Notes under the pieces: generated by a model | The model's input: only the letters and a program-made list of their open reading frames with translations | What the model was told of the DNA's origin: nothing | Databases searched by the model: none | Position numbers and translations under genes: made by a program | DNA from: Phymatolithon calcareum | Taxonomy: Eukaryota; Rhodophyta; Florideophyceae; Hapalidiales | Reading direction: 5' to 3' | Assembly: GCA_977006965.1 (NCBI GenBank) | Contig: OZ345361.1 | Location: forward strand, 620,001-684,000 | Length of the DNA: 64,000 nt | In this document: piece by piece, positions 57,750 through 64,000 of the stretch | Numbering within the stretch: the stretch's first letter is position 1 | Layout: each line of letters starts with the position of its first letter

Positions 57750-60140
57750 GCAAGTCGGCAAGCCCATATATCCGCTTGCCGACTTGCGAGACTCAAGGTG
57801 AGCTTTGCACGGATTACACAACCCATTTTCGACTTGTCGTGCATTCCCCAATTGCACTTAGCATGCTGAACCAATGGCACAAGCGTTGCATGTGCCATAG
57901 ATACGAGCTCCCGCATTGCACAGGAAGCAAACTTCAGCGGAGTACGTGGAGTACCTCTTTCGGAAAGAAAACGGGTTCGCACATATCCCTTTCTGCTCCC
58001 TCGAGGATCCGTCAACAACAAAATGATGGACATAAACGGACTCGCACTTCTATATAATTAATATATTAATTCTTGGAGGAAAAATGCAAGACAAAGGATG
58101 ACATGTGGTTGCGGAACGACGCGAAATAGCAAGCCGCAGCACCGTGCTCATCGATGTTCTTCTCCGCTCCTAATTGAGGAACGAATCAGAGCCCAGTCGC
58201 ACGCATGGATGCGCTGAAAGACAACGTTGCAAAAGTCTGTCGACACGAAACAATAAAAAACACAATTACGACGACAGACGATCTCCCAAGCACTTTTTCA
58301 TTTGAAGTTGAGACAGGCGCTCGTCGGACAGTCCGATTCACTGGGACAGTCCAATTCACAGGGGATCAGGGCTAGGTGCAGTGAATGCATTTGAAGGATT
58401 TGCACGCGTGACGATTGGTACGGTGATCGAAATAACGATTATGGCAATGATTACAGAGACAAGCAACATACTGTACATTTTCTTCTTGTTCTTGGACTTT
58501 TGATGTCGACTGGCCTCCACAACTTCCTCACCGACTTCCTTGACATCCTCCTTGACCCGTTGCACATTATATTCGACGTCGTTGATGAGCGTTTGCTGCA
58601 TCTCGACCAAGATGCTCATATCTCGAAACATTTGATTGAGGTCGGCTATACTCTTGACGAGTTGTTGGATAGCAGCGTTTCTCGCATGAATTTGATGACG
58701 CATTTCCGACGAGTCTCTATCACCAAGCACAGACTCAAGTTGATCGCTGTTGCGCAGAGCTGCATCCACGGCACGCTCGCTAGCATTGGGATTCACATCG
58801 AGCACAGCTTGTTTCAAGCTGGCAGTAAGCGACCCTTTGTACCATTCTTTCGTTTCCGCAAGACGACCGGTCACGGAAAGGAAGTCCTTACCCAACTTAG
58901 TGTAGCGTACAAGGCGAGTGCGCACTGTGGCAAGTCGACTGGAATTCTCCGCCGCGAATGAACGATTGTCGTCGGCCATCTTTTCCAGACGGCGGCGTAC
59001 TTCGTGCAGTTTTGTTTCAACCTTCTCGAGTTCCTCGGTGGTAGAGGGCGCACTGCCGACAGAGAGAGAAACGGAGACACTTGAAATGATTCCATCTGCC
59101 CAGGTAAGAAGTTTTTCGATGGCGATAGATTCGTGGTTGAAACCTTGATGAAGGCGTTCGGATTCTTCGTCCAGACCGGCCTCGATATCCGTCTCCACTA
59201 TGGCTGTGGAGAAACGCTCACCGCTTTGCAAATCTGCGAGACGGTCCGTCATCGCGAGGGATCTGATTTTCTATGGCGTGGGCGAAGGAGACCACTATTC
59301 CTGCCTTTCCGGCTTGCCTTAAATAAGTGCAGCCTGCTTCGGGCGTCTTGGAAAACAAGGGGTGAGGAGCGTTTTGGAAACAAGGGATGAGCTTCGCGAC
59401 CTTCGCACACAGGAGCGTGTCAACGAAGAAAATATGTGTTTGCTAGGAACGCGTGGACTGAATGGAAGGCACGAAGTGGAGGGGTGGCCTCTTTTCTTGG
59501 CCATTCTTTCGGGAATGGCCCTTCGGGCCCCGAAATACCTTCTCAGGGTGCTCTAATTTAAAGCTTAACTATCATAGTCATTCTATGGAGGTGCCGGGTG
59601 CACCCTTGACAGAGAAACTTGGCAACGTATCAAACTATTGTTTGCACTATCATACAGCAGCTGAAGAAAGCTTCCGTTGTGGTCTCAACTTTCCGCCAGA
59701 GGATCCAAGCGGAAAAATCCTCCTCCCGCAGCAGCGGGATGTACGAAAAAGCTTAGAATATAGCTCTTGGTCGTGTGGTCTTGCAACGAGAGTTGAACGT
59801 AGGAATTTAGAGACCTTCCGGGTTCTCCTGCCTGTATCGTGGGGTAACTCAAGGCCTTCGAGTTGCGCGTCCGGGGAAAATGCTGAAGTCACAAAAAACT
59901 GCCAACTGGAAATTACAGTTGCAGTTTCTGCCGCGCGTATGAAATGCGTCATCACAACTCGAAAATATGATTTAATATTAAATGTATGATACGTGCCGTT
60001 ACGTGTACGCCTAAGTCAAGGAAACGTCAAGTGAAATCGCTATCTGTATACCAACTCTGCACTTCTACATGATACAGCAGAGAATATCCTGCCGAACTGT
60101 AAAACCCGTGTAACTGCAACACCTGCATTTATGCAGTGGA
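57750..60140. repeat. Syntaxin-containing duplicated block, copy 3
   Basis: Counterpart of 41929-44050. It begins with a 38-bp inverted repeat (57750-57787, GCAAGTCGGCAAGC...GCTTGCCGACTTGC). Right of the gene it follows copy 1, interrupted by an insertion of about 370 bp between GTGGACT (about 59459) and TCGTGGGG (about 59838). It is the most diverged of the three copies. Confidence 0.8.
58356..59252 (-). CDS. Qa-SNARE syntaxin, paralogue 3
   Basis: 298 aa. Same architecture as the other two copies. It lacks three residues just before the SNARE motif (MRHQI-HARN instead of MRHQIADIHARN), which lie outside the zippering layers. SNARE core LVKSIADLNQMFRDMSILVE then MQQTLINDVEYNV with zero-layer Gln, basic KSKNKKK, span YSMLLVSVIIAIIVISITV and a short tail. 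The frame is intact and most differences from paralogue 2 are spread along the gene, so it is the oldest split. Confidence 0.9.
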   Translation of the reverse strand: MTDRLADLQSGERFSTAIVETDIEAGLDEESERLHQGFNHESIAIEKLLTWADGIISSVSVSLSVGSAPSTTEELEKVETKLHEVRRRLEKMADDNRSFAAENSSRLATVRTRLVRYTKLGKDFLSVTGRLAETKEWYKGSLTASLKQAVLDVNPNASERAVDAALRNSDQLESVLGDRDSSEMRHQIHARNAAIQQLVKSIADLNQMFRDMSILVEMQQTLINDVEYNVQRVKEDVKEVGEEVVEASRHQKSKNKKKMYSMLLVSVIIAIIVISITVPIVTRANPSNAFTAPSPDPL

Positions 60141-60158
60141 GACCCTCGGACTCAGGGA

Positions 60159-60796
60159 TTGTCTCGGACGGATGAAACCAGTAATCCGTCGCTCCGGAGG
60201 CTAATTCTAGCCCTTACTGGATAATTTATTCGAAATATTTCGGATTACTGACCCGCGATCGGATTAGCTTTTCTAGAAGCAGATCACATCGAGGATTAGA
60301 ATGGCTTAATTCGATACATAACCGATTGGATTGAACTCTATGTATCTTTCAACTGGATGTGCTCCGGATTCGAAACTTATTTTTGAACCGGATTGAACAC
60401 TTACTTGTTTTCCTAAACTCGACCTTGCGGCTAATTTTATGTTGATTCATGACACAAAATACTATTTTATAAAGCCATTTTCCCTAAAACATGGAATTAG
60501 CGTACATTTAGGCACAAAAATACTCTCATGAGAATTTCTGTGTTGTTTGAGTCTTCGTACAGAGAAATTAGATCTGGATACCAGTGGTGTAAATTTTTAA
60601 AACTCAATTTTGATTCGGATCACGGATCAGATTCTGAGTTGTGGAGCGGATCACGGACAGATTGCGAATCAAATGCGAATGTTTGTTTAGTGATTTGGAT
60701 AAATTCTTATAAAATTTTAGGAGATTTGATTGGATAACGGATTGGGGAAAAGAGCCACTTGGCGGACTGGAGTCATCCGCAATCCGTCCGAGACAA
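60159..60796. mobile_element. AT-rich element with inverted ends TTGTCTCGGACGGAT
   Basis: TTGTCTCGGACGGAT at 60159 recurs inverted ending at 60796; inward both ends contain CCAGT and ATCCG motifs. The 638-bp interior is AT-rich with many GGATT/CGGATT repeats and no ORF. No target duplication was seen. It interrupts or borders the right flank of syntaxin block 3. Confidence 0.65.
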
Positions 60797-61185
60797 ACGC
60801 TGCTTGCTGCTGCATTGGCATAAGTCAATACTGTACTGGAAAAAACAAGACCAATCTGTATGATACGAAACATGCGTAAGGAATTCAAAATTTAAATTTA
60901 TTTTCCAAAATAACTTTTACACAGTTAAGAAAAATTAAAAACATATCTTCTCAGTACTTCAACAAGGGGAATGCTAGGAGGAGGACAAAAGCAGAAACTT
61001 TATATTTCAAAAAATTAATTAAAAATGTTGCCTCCTTTGAGTCAGGTTAATTATGTGGAAATCTTTGTATCAAAAATTAAGTGATAAAGCTCAATTATTG
61101 CAGCGTTCTGACACAGCTGTTGTAAGACGACGGCCAGTGGGAGTGTGCCAGGACATGTAGATATGTAAGAATCCTAGGGACAGTA

Positions 61186-61739
61186 CAGTCGAACCTGTAT
61201 AACTGCAACACGGCGGTAAAGCAGGTTGGTATGCAGTAATAGAGGTTTTGCAGTCTTGGAGGCTTTATCATAAGGGGCTACAGAAACATTCTACCCAATC
61301 GTCCACGAGGCTCAGTTGAACCAATCAGTGACCTTTCTCTGCTGGAGCCCCTTCTTGTGGTCGGAGCGAATCTTACGTTGCGATGCGTGGATGGCGCGCC
61401 GCACAGACCCTCATTTGGGCTGACGAGGTATGCGCAGTGGTGTTTCCTGCAGGAATGAGCATCATCAAATAAAGCTATTCTATGTATCACATGGAACTTA
61501 CTTGCAAGTAACAAGCAGCCCTGCACGATTTATGACGAGAGCCAGTCTGTGTTGCAATCCGTGCTATCAAAATTTTATTCAAAATTAAGGGTGGCATTCC
61601 CTTCAGTTGCACTAATGCAGTTTGCAAGGTAGGTTTAAATTTAGTTACTTTTCGGCATATACCAAATCGGTCTAGGCGATTCGATTGCACGAATGCAGGT
61701 TTTGCAGCTATACAGGTTGCAGATATACAGGTTCGACTG
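61186..61739. mobile_element. Tc1/pogo-type MITE with TA target duplication
   Basis: CAGTCGAACCTGTATAACTG starts at 61186 and the inverted end (CAGTCGAACCTGTATATCTG on the reverse strand) finishes at 61739. TA flanks both sides (61184-61185, 61740-61741). The right end has a second copy of the motif in direct repeat (AGCTATACAGGTTGCAGATA). No transposase is present in the 554 bp. The termini are of the same style as the MITE at 6770. Confidence 0.88.
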
Positions 61740-61848
61740 TATAGTTGGAATACAGTAAACACTACGATGCCATGTCGGATTCCGTGCGCTTTTGTGATTA
61801 GCTGATTAAATTGTGGCAACGTGACCGCAAGTGATAGGTTAGATTTAG

Positions 61849-61985
61849 CAGGGGGTTGCGGAAAAAGACGTAAAATTAGGAAAATGTTACATTTCAGGTT
61901 TCTATTCGATCCAAACGTACAGAATGACAAAGTTTGAAACAGCAGTTTCCGAAATCTAATAGAATGGAGAGATCATACCATCTAC
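61849..61985 (+). repeat. Dispersed repeat, copy also at 62745-62878 in inverted orientation
   Basis: GGGTTGCGGAAAAAGACGTA through CATTTCAGGTTTCTATTCGA to CAGCAGTTTCCGAAATCTAA matches the reverse complement of 62745-62878 at roughly 90 percent by eye. No ORF. The two copies bracket about 760 bp. Confidence 0.8.
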
Positions 61986-62575
61986 ACAGTAACCCCCCGG
62001 GGGTTGCGGGAAAATGCGTAATCAGTAGATTCCTTCTCATTCTAAAAATAAGCGCAGCTATTTGTTTGTATCATATTGTAAGCCGGCTGTCATGCTGATG
62101 TGCAGTTGATGTCTAAACTACATACATCTTTCATACGTTCTTCATCAGGGCGACAAATAATTTTTTGGTCGCTGACTGGTCGAAAGATTTCAAATCTGAC
62201 CGAGGCACGTAACATGAATTCAAACGCAGATTCTTTTCAGACAGATTCTGTCGCAAAAATGTTGCGCATGTTCTGATAAACGGATTCGTTGATTGCGCAG
62301 CGCTCAACGACCCTAGGGAAGAACCGCCTTGTCCATAGCGAGGTATGGGTATGAGCTACCGTTGAGCGCAAAAAGTTTCCGACAAGTGCAATTGAGCTCC
62401 CCGGTAGGCGCCCGGAAAGAAGGGCGGAATTGCCCAATTTCGACGTGTTTTGCAAAACACGAACCTAAAACACGTCCACATATGACGTGCTTTTTGCAAT
62501 CTTTTTGCATGTTCTAAATCTCCATAGCGGTATCTTTCAGGAAGTGCAGTGAAATATAGAATTCTTTAACTTTCT

Positions 62576-63033
62576 GTCCAGTTAGGAGCTGTTAAAGTCT
62601 ACAGAATCTGCACGTTTTGTGGAATGTGTGAACATTTATTTCAAATGCGGATTCCGGAATCTCGTTACGAACGCGTTTTTGAATATCGCCCAATCACAGA
62701 GCGATTTTTGCACGCATCAGATTTCAGTCCGAAATCATACTGTGTAGATAGTATGATTTCTCAATTCTATTAGATTTCGGAAACTGCTGTTTCAACTTTG
62801 CCATACTGTACATTTGGGTCGAATAGAAACCTGAAATGTGACATTTTCCTACTTTTACGTCTTTTCCCGCAACCCCCGGGCTAAAATCCGAAGCGTGCAA
62901 AAATCGCCCTGCGATTGGGCGATATTCAAAAACGCGTTCGTAACGAGATTCCGGAATATGCGTTTGAAATAAATGTTCACACATTCCGCAAAACGTGCAG
63001 ATTCTGTCGACTTTAACAGCTCCTAACTGGAAG
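62576..63033. repeat. Fold-back repeat with about 145-bp arms
   Basis: Left arm 62576-62722 and right arm 62888-63033 are inverted copies (GTTAGGAGCTGTTAAAGTC, GGAATGTGTGAACATTTATT, GTTACGAACGCGTTTTTGAA) with few differences. The loop (62723-62887) contains the inverted copy of the 61849 repeat. The right arm ends about 100 bp from the 3' end of the last gene. Confidence 0.88.
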
Positions 63034-63132
63034 ATGCGGGAAAGTCCGTAAAATTGCATTTTTTCATGATTTTAGCCAAAACATTTGCAAAGATTGAGTT
63101 TACTTTCAAACAGATGCCGCACCCACACCAGC

Positions 63133-64000
63133 TCAGATTTCGGCTTCGGCAAAAATCGGCGCATCCTCCTCGTCAAGGCCGTATTGCTGCTCAGGGGCTT
63201 TCAAAGTAACGTAGACGACTTTTGCTCCCGTACGCATGGATGGCCAATGTAGATACCACTTGTTCTCGTTCAGGACAGAAATAACTTCGGGTTTGACGGT
63301 GAAGGGGAGAGTGATCGTGTAGAATGACTGAATAACATCGTGCTTCGTTTTGCGCAGCTTCCTGAACCAGTTTTTAAAAGATTGCATCCGTAGAGAAAGC
63401 TGACTTACTCCCTGTGACGCATGTCTCCCCATAAGCCACCTGTTGTGCAGAATATCGACATCCACCAATGCTCTAGGCCAAACCACGGAAATAGTTAGGT
63501 AGTTTCCACACTCGGAAACTTTTAAGTCATGATCCTTCTTCCTCTCTACGAACCCGGAGGGGAGAAGAATCGCAACAGAAACGCGCACGTCCTCGGTATT
63601 GACATCTTCCCAGGTTTCCATTGCAAAAATCGGCTTGAAAGAAAAAACGTCATCCGCCACAGAGCCTCTATCGTCGCTAGCATCATCTTTCTCGTCTGCC
63701 TCCACATCAAGGGCAGCAGTATCCAGAAATCGGCTCCCCTCTGTCTTGGACCGCTTGCGGTTGTCACGCGTGCTGAACGTGTTAAGATCTTCATCGTCTA
63801 AATCTGGGCGAAGGTGCGGTCTCGCGGCAAGCACTAAAAAACAATTAGTTATAACAATACAGTGCACTTCGCCAGTTTCAATGCAGAGCCATAGGCATAC
63901 CTTCGCTTCTCTCCTTGCGAATTTGCCGCATATAGCCGGAAAAAGTGGCATCTTTGACCGTCCCAAACTCCGGTCGCATAGTTTTGATCTGGGATGGCTT
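63133..64000 (-). CDS. 3' end of an unknown gene with one intron (complement of join 63133..63833 and 63901..64000, cut by window edge)
   Basis: A 67-nt intron (63834-63900; donor GTATGC, acceptor TTTTTTAG, branch-like CTAAT) joins a frame open to the window edge with the long 3' exon. Across the junction the protein reads GYMRQIRKERSE then VLAARPHLRPDLDDEDLN. The unspliced frame also stays open, but with an implausible hydrophobic insert. The C-terminal 170 residues contain EDVRVSVAILLPSGFVERKK and VSECGNYLTISVVWPRALVD, alternating beta strands somewhat like an HSP20/p23 sandwich, then FYTITLPFTVKPEVISVLNE and an acidic end. I do not recognise the family. The start lies outside the window. 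Confidence 0.75.
   Translation of the reverse strand, partial: SHPRSKLCDRSLGRSKMPLFPAICGKFARREAKVCLWLCIETGEVHCIVITNCFLVLAARPHLRPDLDDEDLNTFSTRDNRKRSKTEGSRFLDTAALDVEADEKDDASDDRGSVADDVFSFKPIFAMETWEDVNTEDVRVSVAILLPSGFVERKKDHDLKVSECGNYLTISVVWPRALVDVDILHNRWLMGRHASQGVSQLSLRMQSFKNWFRKLRKTKHDVIQSFYTITLPFTVKPEVISVLNENKWYLHWPSMRTGAKVVYVTLKAPEQQYGLDEEDAPIFAEAEI

Noticed and set aside
1-64000. CRISPR arrays, bacterial operons, tRNA or rRNA genes
   Set aside because: No regularly spaced repeats of CRISPR type, no cloverleaf or rRNA signature recognised by eye; gene structure is eukaryotic. A tRNA could be missed without a covariance search.

Overview
The window reads as nuclear DNA of a photosynthetic eukaryote. 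The genes are well spaced and mostly intron-less. Two short GT-AG introns (99 and 67 nt) can be placed. Several metabolic enzymes carry N-terminal extensions that look like plastid transit peptides (imidazoleglycerol-phosphate dehydratase, aldo/keto reductase, fructosamine kinase). PP2A-B55, an INO80 subunit, a homeodomain protein and syntaxins exclude a prokaryote. Gene-sparse stretches packed with DNA-transposon relics, together with few introns, suggest a red alga, perhaps a florideophyte of the Chondrus type. That assignment is inference. No rRNA, tRNA or CRISPR array was recognised.

Layout. 1-5 kb: 3' part of an unknown basic protein gene, a fructosamine kinase and a divergently transcribed aldo/keto reductase. 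5-12.5 kb: repeats around a PP2A B55 gene. The 3' end of the aldo/keto reductase recurs 6.6 kb downstream in a copy scarred by perfect palindromes. 12.5-20 kb: a large KA1/PPI-tailed protein kinase, then two tandem PrsW-like membrane protease homologues, one with and one without the catalytic residues. 20-30 kb: satellite and MITE sequence, an unknown 426-aa gene, a 2.35-kb element with 838-bp terminal inverted repeats, and a third PrsW-like copy that is dead and split by a hAT element. 30-39 kb: a compact gene block (sterol desaturase-like enzyme, C2 protein, homeodomain protein, IGPD, INO80B-like protein, a small coiled-coil protein). 39-60 kb: a segmentally duplicated, transposon-ridden region with three paralogous syntaxins, two hAT or hAT-like insertions, a pogo element and a LINE 3' fragment. 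60-64 kb: MITEs, a fold-back repeat, and the 3' end of a spliced gene running off the window.

Most notable signals: (1) a LINE-type RNase H whose catalytic domain is split by a Tudor-like module; (2) three non-autonomous DNA transposons, each keeping an ORF for a single transposase module (hAT dimerisation twice, pogo DNA-binding once); (3) many perfect or near-perfect short palindromes, in two cases shown by comparison with an unrearranged paralogous copy to have the order A-A'-B'-B expected from hairpin-capped breaks; (4) a protease/pseudoprotease pair in the PrsW family; (5) insertion histories readable directly because duplicated blocks supply empty sites.
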